This document shows, piece after piece, positions 50,263-59,166 of a stretch of 64,000 nt of DNA. The position numbers were made by a program, and so were the translations under genes. A model generated the notes under the pieces. The model made no database searches. It worked only from the letters and a program-made list of their open reading frames with translations, and was not told the origin of the DNA. Origin of the DNA: Desulfobacula sp. (GTDB lineage: Bacteria > Desulfobacterota > Desulfobacteria > Desulfobacterales > Desulfobacteraceae); assembly GCA_023701135.1 (NCBI GenBank), contig JAMPXP010000022.1, positions 31,560 through 95,559 on the forward strand, written 5' to 3'. How positions within the stretch are numbered: position 1 is the first letter of the stretch; every line of letters begins with the position of its first letter.

Positions 50263-50691
50263 ATGATCAAACTGAATTGCCAAAAAAATGAGTTTCTGTT
50301 GAATCGCCTGATTGATGGTGAGCTTTCATCGGATGATTCACGCGATGTGTCTGAACATATCAAGAATTGCGCGGTATGCAGGCAACAGGCTGTGCAGATG
50401 CAACAGCTTTCTGACCATCTGAGTCTACTAACATTCCCAGAACCCAATAGAGATTTTTTTCAATCAACGCTTTCAGTGTACAGAGCCCGGATAATCAAAA
50501 CCACTTTATTGGAATGGTGGTGTGGACTTGGGATTGGCCTTCGTGCTGCTACATGCTGCATAGTGATCCTGGGATTTGCGCTGGGGATTTATCTTGGCAA
50601 TATACACGATCAGTATCAGCAAACTCACATTTACAACCCGGAAGATGTTTACATTGCCGCTTTTGAACCCGGGGAAGGAGCATTACCGTGA
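50263..50691 (+). CDS. Putative anti-sigma factor with HC2 zinc finger
   Basis: 142 residues. FLLNRLIDGELSSDDSRDVSEHIKNCAVCRQQ has the H-x3-C-x2-C pattern of anti-sigma zinc fingers; one membrane segment near 88-108 (ATCCIVILGFALGIYLG) and a short periplasmic tail. This is the CnrY-like position: it would hold the ECF sigma factor encoded two genes on. ATG 50263 follows AAGGTG. Its TGA overlaps the next GTG start. Confidence 0.82.
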   Translation: MIKLNCQKNEFLLNRLIDGELSSDDSRDVSEHIKNCAVCRQQAVQMQQLSDHLSLLTFPEPNRDFFQSTLSVYRARIIKTTLLEWWCGLGIGLRAATCCIVILGFALGIYLGNIHDQYQQTHIYNPEDVYIAAFEPGEGALP

Positions 50692-51152
50692 ACCTGACAC
50701 TTAAACGGGCACTGATCTTTTTTTCATTAAGTTTGAACATTGGTTTTATCGTTTATACCGCTTATGGCTATTTTGAGGGCACCAAGTCCAGATTCAAAAC
50801 ACATGATATGATCAGTTATGAAATTTTGGAACATACTCATATAGAGGCTGCCCTAAAGGAAAGAGCCTTGGCTGCAATTGATGATTTCAATAATTCTCTT
50901 CTGGTATTAAACAAGGAAATCATAGCATCAAAGTTGGAGATGCTGGCCCTTTACGCTGAATCTGAAAAACTTTTTAATGAGGGGATCGAGGGGAAAAGGG
51001 AAAAATACATGAGCCTATTGAGTCGTCAGAATACATTGATTCACGAGCACTTCCTACAAATGAGAAAGATACTTGGATCTGAAGCTTCCCGGGAGTTCTT
51101 TAACGAACTTCGCGAACACATGGATAGGCATTTAAACCGACACAAAAATTGA
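50688..51152 (+). CDS. Membrane-anchored periplasmic metal sensor, CnrX/Spy-like
   Basis: 154 residues, GTG start inside GTGA overlap. N-terminal membrane anchor (about 7-27), then an all-helical periplasmic hairpin like the Metal_resist/CnrX family: LEHTHIEAALKE, long helices, and HEHFLQMRKILGSEASREFF, in which HFLQM gives the H-x3-M spacing of the CnrX nickel/cobalt site. C-terminus is His-rich (HMDRHLNRHKN). Predicted to sense an outside cue and free the sigma factor through the anti-sigma protein. The actual ligand is not known. Confidence 0.75.
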   Translation: MNLTLKRALIFFSLSLNIGFIVYTAYGYFEGTKSRFKTHDMISYEILEHTHIEAALKERALAAIDDFNNSLLVLNKEIIASKLEMLALYAESEKLFNEGIEGKREKYMSLLSRQNTLIHEHFLQMRKILGSEASREFFNELREHMDRHLNRHKN

Positions 51153-51173
51153 AATAACGGCGCGTGGCACTAG

Positions 51174-51743
51174 ATGTTTTTCAAACTGAAACTTGAAACA
51201 CTTACCGATCATGATTTGATCTCACGGATATCCAAAGGAGACGAGGGAGCATTTTCTGAGCTTCTGAAAAGGTATCAGAAGGGTGTATATCGTTTCGCCT
51301 ATCAATTTCTTGGAGACGCGACCGAGGCGTTCGATATCGCCCAAGAATCCTTTCTAAGGGTATATGAGCTTTCTTCAGGGTTTCGCCCGAGGGGATCGGT
51401 CCGATTTCTGATAATGCGGATTGCCAAAAATTTATGCATCGATTTTGCACGGCGTAAAAAGCCGATTTTCACTGATAGCCCACCTGACATAACCAATGGG
51501 GAAACGTCCTGCTCAACTTTACTCCAAAAGGAAGTGTCAAACATACTTGCTGCAGCTATTCAGGAATTACCTGAAAACCAGAGAACCGCTGTGTTACTCA
51601 GGCACGTGGAGGGAATGCGTTACGCTGAAATAGCCGAAGTCATGGACACGAGCGTTGGAGCGGTTGAATCCTTGCTGGTAAGAGCTCGAAAAACTTTGAA
51701 AAAATGCATGGACGATTTGGAGTATGTTTATGATGAAAAATAG
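51174..51743 (+). CDS. ECF sigma factor
   Basis: 189 residues with only regions 2 and 4. Region 2: SELLKRYQKGVYRFAYQFLGDATEAFDIAQESFLRVYE; region 4: AIQELPENQRTAVLLRHVEGMRYAEIAEVMDTSVGAVESLLVRARKTLKK. Third gene of the anti-sigma/sensor/sigma module, the CnrY-X-H order, followed at once by efflux genes it probably transcribes. Overlaps the next gene by a few codons. Confidence 0.92.
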   Translation: MFFKLKLETLTDHDLISRISKGDEGAFSELLKRYQKGVYRFAYQFLGDATEAFDIAQESFLRVYELSSGFRPRGSVRFLIMRIAKNLCIDFARRKKPIFTDSPPDITNGETSCSTLLQKEVSNILAAAIQELPENQRTAVLLRHVEGMRYAEIAEVMDTSVGAVESLLVRARKTLKKCMDDLEYVYDEK

Positions 51744-53163
51744 CCAGAATTCCTTTATTCCTTTTTTCTGGTTGATGATTGTCATGTCTTTGATATGCTG
51801 CCTTTCTGGGTGTTCGATGTTCAATTCTCCAAAGCGGGAAGTGTCCCCTATTTCATTACCGGAAAAGTTTTCTCTTTACACTGAGAATGATTCCATGCCG
51901 GTTCAATGGTGGAAATATTTCGATAACGCCGAGTTGGAGCGGCTCATGAACATAGCTGTTGCAGATAATTTCAATATTCGAACTGCTGCGGCACGTCTCG
52001 CACAAGCCAGAGCCCAAGTCAAAAAAATTGACGCCGATCTATACCCTGCCCTTGAAGCCCAGGCAGATGCGGCTCATAAGCGGTCACGCATGAAAGAGAA
52101 AAATAAGGGGTCCAAAACCGTTGCAGCCGAGGAGTACGCCTTAGGTCTTGCCGCCGGATATGAAATTGATCTCTGGGGTCGACTTGCAGCACTTAAAAAT
52201 ACAGAAGCATACGAAGCAATCGCAGCCCGAGAGGATCTTGAGGCAGCCGCAGTTACCATTTCCGCCGAAGTAGCCGGCACATGGATCGATATTATTGCCG
52301 TGCGTAATGAAATAGCTATTCTTGACAAGCAGATTGAAACTAATGGAAATCTTTTAAAGCTTCAGCAAATTCGAATGGAGAACGGTTTGACCTCGGCCTT
52401 GGATGTTTCCCAACAAATGGAGAACGTTGCCGCCATAAGAGCTGAAATGCCACTCTTGTTGTCGAGGGAGAGGATTGCATTGAATGCTTTGGTTTTACTT
52501 TTAGGAAGGGCCACATCCGATGATATTCTGATTTCAAAAAGCGAGCTTCCTGAACTGATTCCTCTGCCGGACACAGGTATCCCGGCGGATCTGCTTGCTC
52601 GCCGCCCGGATGTCCGCGCTGCCGGTCTCAGACTGAATTCAGCGGACTGGCAGATTGCGACTGCCAGAGCGAACCGTTTACCATCACTGAATATCATGGC
52701 CACGGCTTCTTTTTCCAGTTCGAGTATGGATCTCTTATTTTCGAACTGGTTGACATCCCTTGCTGCCGGCCTGACTGCCCCATTATTCGACGCCGGAAAA
52801 CGTTTGGCCGAAGTGGAACGTACACGGGCAGTTGCTGAGGAACGTCTTGCACAATACGGTGAGACAGTGGCTCGGGCGGTTAGGGAGGTTGAGGATGGAT
52901 TGGCAAATGAAAGCAATCAACGCCAATACCTGATGCTTCTGGAAAAACAAATTTCTGCGGCCAGACTGGCCATGCAGGAGGCAAGGCTTCGATATCTTAG
53001 CGGCAGTAGTGCTTTTCTGAATTACCTTGTAGAAATTCAAAATGTGCAAAGACTTGACCGCCGGATCATTTCCGTCAAAGCTGAATTGATCAAATTTCGT
53101 ATCGGCCTTTACCGGGCCTTATGTGGCGGATGGACTGATCAGATGATTAAAAATGACATTTAG
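51730..53163 (+). CDS. Outer-membrane efflux lipoprotein (NodT/OprM-like)
   Basis: 477 residues. Lipobox LSGC with Cys28 after a hydrophobic signal. Two TolC-type repeats: WWKYFDNAELERLMNIAVADNFNIRTAAARLAQARAQVKK, and GIPADLLARRPDVRAAGLRLNSADWQIATARANRLPSL, the standard NodT block. Forms the outer-membrane channel of the pump. ATG 51730 lies 7 bases after GGAG; ATG 51724 would overlap that site. Coupled to the sigma gene by overlap. Confidence 0.92.
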   Translation: MMKNSQNSFIPFFWLMIVMSLICCLSGCSMFNSPKREVSPISLPEKFSLYTENDSMPVQWWKYFDNAELERLMNIAVADNFNIRTAAARLAQARAQVKKIDADLYPALEAQADAAHKRSRMKEKNKGSKTVAAEEYALGLAAGYEIDLWGRLAALKNTEAYEAIAAREDLEAAAVTISAEVAGTWIDIIAVRNEIAILDKQIETNGNLLKLQQIRMENGLTSALDVSQQMENVAAIRAEMPLLLSRERIALNALVLLLGRATSDDILISKSELPELIPLPDTGIPADLLARRPDVRAAGLRLNSADWQIATARANRLPSLNIMATASFSSSSMDLLFSNWLTSLAAGLTAPLFDAGKRLAEVERTRAVAEERLAQYGETVARAVREVEDGLANESNQRQYLMLLEKQISAARLAMQEARLRYLSGSSAFLNYLVEIQNVQRLDRRIISVKAELIKFRIGLYRALCGGWTDQMIKNDI

Positions 53164-53186
53164 TATTAAAAAAAATGGAGCTCCAT

Positions 53187-54434
53187 ATGGACAAACAGCC
53201 GAATTCATCCAAGTACCTGAAAATTTTTCTCAAATTACTGTTGGTAGTCATTTTGTTTTCTTCCAGCATCGGGACAGCGGCATACTTTATGGCGACAAAA
53301 CCGACACCACAAAAACAAAAACCACAGATACCGTCTCTTTTTGTGGAGACGCTTACCGCTCAAAAGGCAGCGGTCCGGACATTAATCTCAGGGATGGGAA
53401 CGGTGGTACCTTCAAAACGAATTTTAATGAAAGCCCAGGTTCCAGGGGTAGTGGTTGCCGTATCCGACCAATTTATCCCAGGGGGTTACATATCCAAAGG
53501 CAATGAAATACTGCGCATTGATCCCAGTGACTATGAAATTGCCGTAAAAAAAAGAGAAAGTGAGCTGAACAAGGCTCAAGCAGATTATGAACTCGAACAG
53601 GGACAGCAGGCGGTTGCACGAGAGGAAATGAATCTGTTGCAAGATGTTTCGGAAGAGCCGGTGAATCAGACCTATCTTGCGCTTCGCAAACCGCAACTTA
53701 ACCAGGCAAAAGCTCAAATGGCCATTGCCGAATCTGAATTGGCTTTAGCCCGGCTGAATCTGGAAAGAACCATTCTCAAAGCGCCCTTTAATGCACTGGT
53801 GGTGGACCGACAGGTGGAAACCGGTTCGAATGTGAGTAATCAGGAACTTCTTGCCACTATTGTATCCACGGATGAGTACTGGGTAGAGGCGGCTTTGCCT
53901 GCTGACCAGCTTCGTTTTATTGATCCGGAATGCAAAGAGGATTGCACTGTTCAAGTATTCTCACAGACCGGGCGTGGAAAATGGATCGGAAAAGTCCTGC
54001 ATTCCATGGGCACAATAGATGAAAATTCCCGTATGTCAAAAATGCTGATCAGGATTACAAACCCCTTGATTTCAGCAGAAAACGCGGATGCAAATCCACT
54101 TATGCTCGGCGATTATGTCCGGGTTGAAATTAAGGGTCGGGAATTGGGGGAAATGGTCAGCCTGCCCAGAAAAGCACTTAGACGAGGTGATATGGTGTGG
54201 ATTGCCGATGGCGAACGACTCAATATCAGAAATGCGGAGATTGCATGGAAGAGCGCTACAGAGGTGTACGTCAGCTCGGGGATTTCACCTGGTGAGTCCA
54301 TTATCCTCTCGGAAATCAAAACACCTGTTGCAGGGATGCCGATCGATATTGCAGAGCATGAACCGAATTCAACGCAGACCCTGCCCATTAAGCAGGCGGA
54401 TGCGCCATCCCCCGATTCGGAGAAAGCTTTATGA
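53187..54434 (+). CDS. RND efflux periplasmic adaptor (HlyD family)
   Basis: 415 residues. N-terminal membrane segment (FLKLLLVVILFSSSIGTAAYF), barrel-lipoyl-coiled-coil order: GTVVPSKRILMKAQVPGVVVAV, FIPGGYISKGNEILRIDPSDYE, coiled coil to about 190, then LERTILKAPFNALVVDRQVETGSNV. Bridges the RND pump and the outer-membrane lipoprotein. ATG 53187 is 6 bases after GGAG. Stop overlaps the RND gene as ATGA. Confidence 0.92.
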   Translation: MDKQPNSSKYLKIFLKLLLVVILFSSSIGTAAYFMATKPTPQKQKPQIPSLFVETLTAQKAAVRTLISGMGTVVPSKRILMKAQVPGVVVAVSDQFIPGGYISKGNEILRIDPSDYEIAVKKRESELNKAQADYELEQGQQAVAREEMNLLQDVSEEPVNQTYLALRKPQLNQAKAQMAIAESELALARLNLERTILKAPFNALVVDRQVETGSNVSNQELLATIVSTDEYWVEAALPADQLRFIDPECKEDCTVQVFSQTGRGKWIGKVLHSMGTIDENSRMSKMLIRITNPLISAENADANPLMLGDYVRVEIKGRELGEMVSLPRKALRRGDMVWIADGERLNIRNAEIAWKSATEVYVSSGISPGESIILSEIKTPVAGMPIDIAEHEPNSTQTLPIKQADAPSPDSEKAL

Positions 54435-57400
54435 TCGATCGGCATCAATTTTATAAAAACACTGGGCCGGTTAAATGGATGGCTGAAAATCCGGTAACCG
54501 CAAACCTTCTGATGTTGATTTTCCTGATCGGAGGCTTGATACTGGCATCCAATATCAAGCAGGAGGTCTTTCCTGAGTTCTCACCGGATACAATTTCCAT
54601 TTCGGTTGCCTATCCCGGAGCAAGCCCCGAAGAAGTCGAGGAAGGAATTGTGCTGGCCATTGAGGAATCATTGCAGGGGCTGGAAGGGATTCAAAAGGTC
54701 AATTCCACGGCAGGCGAAGGATCAGCAAATGTAATGGTGGAGGCATTGAAGGGCTCTGATCTGAACCAGCTTTGGCAGAAGATTAAAAGCGAGATCGATC
54801 GGATAGACACATTTCCGGCAGATGCTGAAGATCCTATCGTGAACATTGATGCGCACAAGCATGAAGTGTTGGATATAGCCATTCACGGCACGGATGATGA
54901 ATTGCTTCTGAGGGAAATAGCCGAGCGTGTGCGTGACGAATTGCTTCAAGACCCAGAAATTACCCAGGTTGGCTTGGAAGGAGCGCGCAATTATGAGATT
55001 CAGATTGCCGTGTCACAGTCCGAGCTTCGTCGTTACGGACTGACCTTAGGGGGAGTGGCCGAAAAAATAGCTGAAGCTTCTGTTGATATTGGCGGTGGGA
55101 GTTTGAGGACAGCAGGTGGGGATATTCTGGTACGCGTCAAGGATCAGAAAAAGACAATTCAGGAATATGCCGATTTGCCGGTGATAGCTCAAGCGGATGG
55201 CAGCAGGGTTCTGCTTGAAGATATTGCTGACATTAGGCAGGGATTTGAAGATTCAAATACTTGGGTCGCATACAATGGTGGCCGGGCGATCTTTCTGGAA
55301 GTCTACAGAGTCGGTGATCAGACGCCGGTCCAGGTGGCTTCCGCTGCAGAGCGGATAATAGAGCGTTTGAATGAAGAATTTTCCGGCAACATTCAGTTGT
55401 CCATTGTCAGGGATGACTCCGAAGTCTATAAGCAGCGGGCGGATTTGCTTTTGCGAAACGCTTGTTTCGGACTTGGTCTGGTTTTTCTATGCCTGACGTT
55501 GTTTTTGGAAATCCGGCTTGCTTTCTGGGTTGCCATAGGGATACCCATTTCCTTTCTGGGTTCATTTTTGTTCCTTTCCATTTCACCATTTTCCATTAAC
55601 ATGATTACCATGTTCGCCTTTATAGTAACGCTCGGCATTGTCGTCGATGATGCTATAGTCGTTGGGGAAAATGTGTATAATTACCGGAGACAGGGGATGT
55701 CTCCCCTGCAAGCGGCTGTTACCGGAGCCAGAGAGGTCTTGATGCCGGTGACGTTCAGCGTTTTGACCAACATGATTTCATTTATGCCGATGTTCTTTAT
55801 CCCCGGATTTATGGGCAAAATCTACAAATTTATTCCCTTGGTGGTTATTTGCGTTTTTACCGTATCTCTGATCGAAAGTATCTTCGTGCTTCCGGCTCAC
55901 TTGGCTCACATAAGCGATAGACCCATGAAAGGTCCCCTTGGATGGTTGGTTCGGTGCCAGGAGTCTTTCAGCGGAAAATTCGAAGAGTTTATCCGCATCC
56001 GTTTCGCAGCCTTTCTTAGCTTCTGTATGCATCACCGTTATATTGTGCTGGTCATGGGAGTGGCTATGATTATAGTAACGGCTGGATATATAAAATCCGG
56101 CCGCATGGGATTGGAACTATCCCCGCGAGTGGAATCGGATTACGCTTTTGTTGAGGCTGTTCTCCCAATGGGATCAGCCCGTGAGGAAATTAAACGAATC
56201 GATAAACGGCTTTTTGATGCGGCTGTCGCGGTTGTGGCGGAAAACGGTGGGAATCTTCTATCAAAAGGGATTCTGGTCAGGGTAAACGAGAATTCGATCC
56301 AGGCCCGAATTTATCTGACTGATCCAGAGACACGCCCTGTCAGCACCACAGAACTGACTGAAAAATGGCGCGACCGCGTCGGGCGCATTCCCGGTCTGGA
56401 AAGTATCAATTTTCAGTCAGATCGTGGTGGCCCCGGTTCCGGAAAAACACTTACCATTCAGCTCAGTCACCGGGATACGACAATTTTAGAGCGAGCAGGT
56501 CGGGACCTGGCCAATAGCTTAGAGGAATATAGCGGTGTCAGCGATATTGATGACGGTTCGGCCAGCGGCAAGGATCAGCTCGATATCCATCTTCTGCCTG
56601 CCGGTCAGAGGATGGGGCTTTCATCAAGAGAGGTTGCCCGGCAAATACGGCATGCATTTTATGGTGCAGTCGCCTTAAGGCTTCAGGATAACCGCAACGA
56701 GGTCACGGTTAAGGTATGGTTACCCGATAAAGAACGTTCTTCTCTTGCCACCATCGAAAACATGGTGTTGATGTCTCCGACAGGTGAGATCCTTCTCCAA
56801 AATGCCGCTAAAATCATACCCAATCAGGCCTATACAGCCATTCACCGGGTAGATGGCAGAAGAACATTGACCGTTACAGCCGATGTCAATCCTACCCCTC
56901 GTACTCAGCAGATCATCGCCATACTCGATAAGGAGGTACTTCCGATGCTGACAAAGAGATACCCCGGATTGAGCTGCAGTTATGAGGGTCATCAGGCAGA
57001 GACCCGGGAAAGCATATCCGGGCTGATACAAGGGTTACTGGTGGCTCTGCTCGGACTATATGCCATGCTCGCAATCCCTTTCAAAAGCTATGTTCAACCC
57101 CTGATCATCATGTTTGTGATTCCTTTTGCAATGATCGGGGCAGTGATCGGGCATTTGATTATGGGGTATTCGTTGAGCGTAATGAGCTTGTTCGGGATGG
57201 TTGCGCTCACAGGTGTGGTCATTAACGGTTCTCTGGTGCTTATTGATTTTGCAAATCGAAAACGCCTGGCCGGTGTTACGGCATTCGAAGCTATTCTATC
57301 CGCAGGAGTTCAGCGTTTCCGCCCGATTATGCTGACGACACTCACGACTTTTGGTGGATTGGCCCCTATGATTTTCGAGAGTTCCAGGCAGTCAAAATTT

Positions 57401-57574
57401 TTAATTCCCATGGCATTGTCGCTTGGATTCGGGGTGCTTTTTGCAACCTTTATAACGCTTTTTATGGTGCCTTCAGCTTATATGGTACTCGAAGATATAA
57501 TCGGGGTGATTGATGTCAAATCGACTCAGGAAAATATTGAGATCGGCATTGATGATACTGTGAAGCAACATTGA
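54431..57574 (+). CDS. RND efflux pump inner-membrane subunit (AcrB/HAE1-like)
   Basis: 1047 residues with two repeats of six membrane helices and large periplasmic loops. MAENPVTANLLMLIFLIGG and VFPEFSPDTISISVAYPGASPEEVEEGI are typical of the N-terminus; ATLG-type helix 4 reads VTLGIVVDDAIVVGENVYNYRRQGM, with the proton-relay Asp pair. Closer to HAE1-like pumps than to the heavy-metal CusA group by length and motif, although the controlling module looks metal-type. Substrate unknown. Confidence 0.92.
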   Translation: MIDRHQFYKNTGPVKWMAENPVTANLLMLIFLIGGLILASNIKQEVFPEFSPDTISISVAYPGASPEEVEEGIVLAIEESLQGLEGIQKVNSTAGEGSANVMVEALKGSDLNQLWQKIKSEIDRIDTFPADAEDPIVNIDAHKHEVLDIAIHGTDDELLLREIAERVRDELLQDPEITQVGLEGARNYEIQIAVSQSELRRYGLTLGGVAEKIAEASVDIGGGSLRTAGGDILVRVKDQKKTIQEYADLPVIAQADGSRVLLEDIADIRQGFEDSNTWVAYNGGRAIFLEVYRVGDQTPVQVASAAERIIERLNEEFSGNIQLSIVRDDSEVYKQRADLLLRNACFGLGLVFLCLTLFLEIRLAFWVAIGIPISFLGSFLFLSISPFSINMITMFAFIVTLGIVVDDAIVVGENVYNYRRQGMSPLQAAVTGAREVLMPVTFSVLTNMISFMPMFFIPGFMGKIYKFIPLVVICVFTVSLIESIFVLPAHLAHISDRPMKGPLGWLVRCQESFSGKFEEFIRIRFAAFLSFCMHHRYIVLVMGVAMIIVTAGYIKSGRMGLELSPRVESDYAFVEAVLPMGSAREEIKRIDKRLFDAAVAVVAENGGNLLSKGILVRVNENSIQARIYLTDPETRPVSTTELTEKWRDRVGRIPGLESINFQSDRGGPGSGKTLTIQLSHRDTTILERAGRDLANSLEEYSGVSDIDDGSASGKDQLDIHLLPAGQRMGLSSREVARQIRHAFYGAVALRLQDNRNEVTVKVWLPDKERSSLATIENMVLMSPTGEILLQNAAKIIPNQAYTAIHRVDGRRTLTVTADVNPTPRTQQIIAILDKEVLPMLTKRYPGLSCSYEGHQAETRESISGLIQGLLVALLGLYAMLAIPFKSYVQPLIIMFVIPFAMIGAVIGHLIMGYSLSVMSLFGMVALTGVVINGSLVLIDFANRKRLAGVTAFEAILSAGVQRFRPIMLTTLTTFGGLAPMIFESSRQSKFLIPMALSLGFGVLFATFITLFMVPSAYMVLEDIIGVIDVKSTQENIEIGIDDTVKQH

Positions 57575-57579
57575 AAATA

Positions 57580-58437
57580 ATGATAAAAAAAGAATACAGG
57601 TTGGAAGACTATATCATCACTGAATATGATCGGTTTATGTACACTTGGGAAATGAATATGGTTCTTGGCGAGCACCGTGTTGGAAATTGCTTTATTACTG
57701 GCAATATCTTGATAATGGAACCATGGAGCCATAAAAAAGATGGCTGTTTAAAACTGGAGTATCATGAACGACTGAGAAAATTGCCGAACTGGAACAAGAG
57801 TCAATATTATTGTTTTAGCCCCAGTCTGAGGGATACTGGAACAGGCCAATCCCTCTCCGGTTATTTTAATCGACAACAATTCAATGCAGACAATGTACCT
57901 ATAAAACCTGCCGAGACACTTGAACCTGGCATTTTCCGTCTGACGAAATATAAAATTATTGTTGAAAAAAATGGTGATGTTTCATGGCAGATTTATGAGG
58001 AATCGAACAAATTAATAGGCGGTCTATGTATTATTGAATCGAGTATTCTTTTTACCAGCTCTGACAAACATGAGGTTTTTGAACACCAAAGCAAAAAAGA
58101 ATGGGTTAACCGGCTTAGATCAATGCCCAAATGGGATATGACTTTTGCATGGGGTCCTTGGAATATTCTCCAAGCGTGCGCCCAGGAAAAAGAAACAAAA
58201 AAATCAGGACCATCGACTTGGGGTTCGGGTCTTCGGGGAGAAAGAATTTCGAGACATTTACCGTTACAAACCTCGCTGTATGACATCGCCAAATGGAAAG
58301 TTTTATGGGATAGATCCTCCCCTCTGGTTATAAACCGGCTTCAATTTGGAGCGCGTATTTTTTTATATTTTTTAAAAATTATAGTGTCTTGGGCTTACAA
58401 AATAAAAGATTATTTTCTCAAACGAATGAAAAAATAA
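57580..58437 (+). CDS. Unrecognised protein with an internal repeat
   Basis: 285 residues (TTG 57571, overlapping the RND stop, is an alternative start). I do not recognise the family. Two segments resemble each other: NCFITGNILIMEP ... YHERLRKLPNWN (about 28-75) and LCIIESSILFTSS ... WVNRLRSMPKWD (about 147-190), sharing a hydrophobic IL strand and RLRxxPxW. The last 30 residues are hydrophobic then basic (FLYFLKIIVSWAYKIKDYFL), perhaps a membrane anchor. No signal peptide. Coupled to the RND operon by position, so it may be an accessory of efflux. Confidence 0.75.
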   Translation: MIKKEYRLEDYIITEYDRFMYTWEMNMVLGEHRVGNCFITGNILIMEPWSHKKDGCLKLEYHERLRKLPNWNKSQYYCFSPSLRDTGTGQSLSGYFNRQQFNADNVPIKPAETLEPGIFRLTKYKIIVEKNGDVSWQIYEESNKLIGGLCIIESSILFTSSDKHEVFEHQSKKEWVNRLRSMPKWDMTFAWGPWNILQACAQEKETKKSGPSTWGSGLRGERISRHLPLQTSLYDIAKWKVLWDRSSPLVINRLQFGARIFLYFLKIIVSWAYKIKDYFLKRMKK

Positions 58438-58502
58438 GAGCTAACAGCAATATCTTTGCTATTGAATAATTTATCGGAACAATATTTTTGGAGGAAATTA
58501 AA

Positions 58503-59123
58503 ATGGATCACAAGACAATGCTTTTTATATTTTGCCTGATTTTCGGCATTCTTTTTTCGATTCCTTCTTTCCTGGCTTATGCTGACTATGACCATAAAGA
58601 AAATAAGTGGGGCAATCTGTTAGCCGAAGGAAAAGGGGATAATGATGACAGCGACCATCAAAAAAGAAAGCAAGACCGACATAGGGATGGAGATCACGGC
58701 AATAGCTCCGTAAAATCCTTAGCCAACCCAACTTACCAGGCCCAATGCGGAGCCTGTCATTTTGCCTACCAGCCTGAGTTTTTGCCGGAATCTTCCTGGA
58801 CAAAGATCTTGACAAGCCTTGATGATCATTTTGGAGAATCCGTTGAACTGGATGCCGAATCAGAAAAAACCATTTTGGATTATCTGAAATCCAACAGCGC
58901 AGACCATAGCACAACAAAACGAGCGGCCAAAATCATGAAAGAAATTGGGAACCAGATCCCTTTGAGAATTACCCAGATCCCTTATATCATAAAAGAACAC
59001 CATGAGATTTCTCAGGATGTATTGAAGCGGGAAGCCATAGGTTCTTTATCAAATTGTATTGCCTGTCACACAACGGCTGAAGGCGGCATTTATGATGATG
59101 ACAATGTAAAAATTCCCAAATAG
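58503..59123 (+). CDS. Periplasmic dihaem cytochrome c (DHC-like)
   Basis: 206 residues. Signal peptide (LFIFCLIFGILFSIPSFLAYA), a Asp/His/Lys-rich linker (DDSDHQKRKQDRHRDGDHGN), then QCGACHFAYQPEFLPESSWTKIL and CIACHTTAEGG: two CxxCH haem sites in the pattern of the DHC family. ATG 58503 lies 8 bases after GGAGG. Located between the repeat protein and a P-type ATPase. Electron partner unknown; the polar linker might bind metal. Confidence 0.85.
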   Translation: MDHKTMLFIFCLIFGILFSIPSFLAYADYDHKENKWGNLLAEGKGDNDDSDHQKRKQDRHRDGDHGNSSVKSLANPTYQAQCGACHFAYQPEFLPESSWTKILTSLDDHFGESVELDAESEKTILDYLKSNSADHSTTKRAAKIMKEIGNQIPLRITQIPYIIKEHHEISQDVLKREAIGSLSNCIACHTTAEGGIYDDDNVKIPK

Positions 59124-59166
59124 AGCAAGTATGGCGGAAATATGTTCCATTTATTAAGGATTAAAG

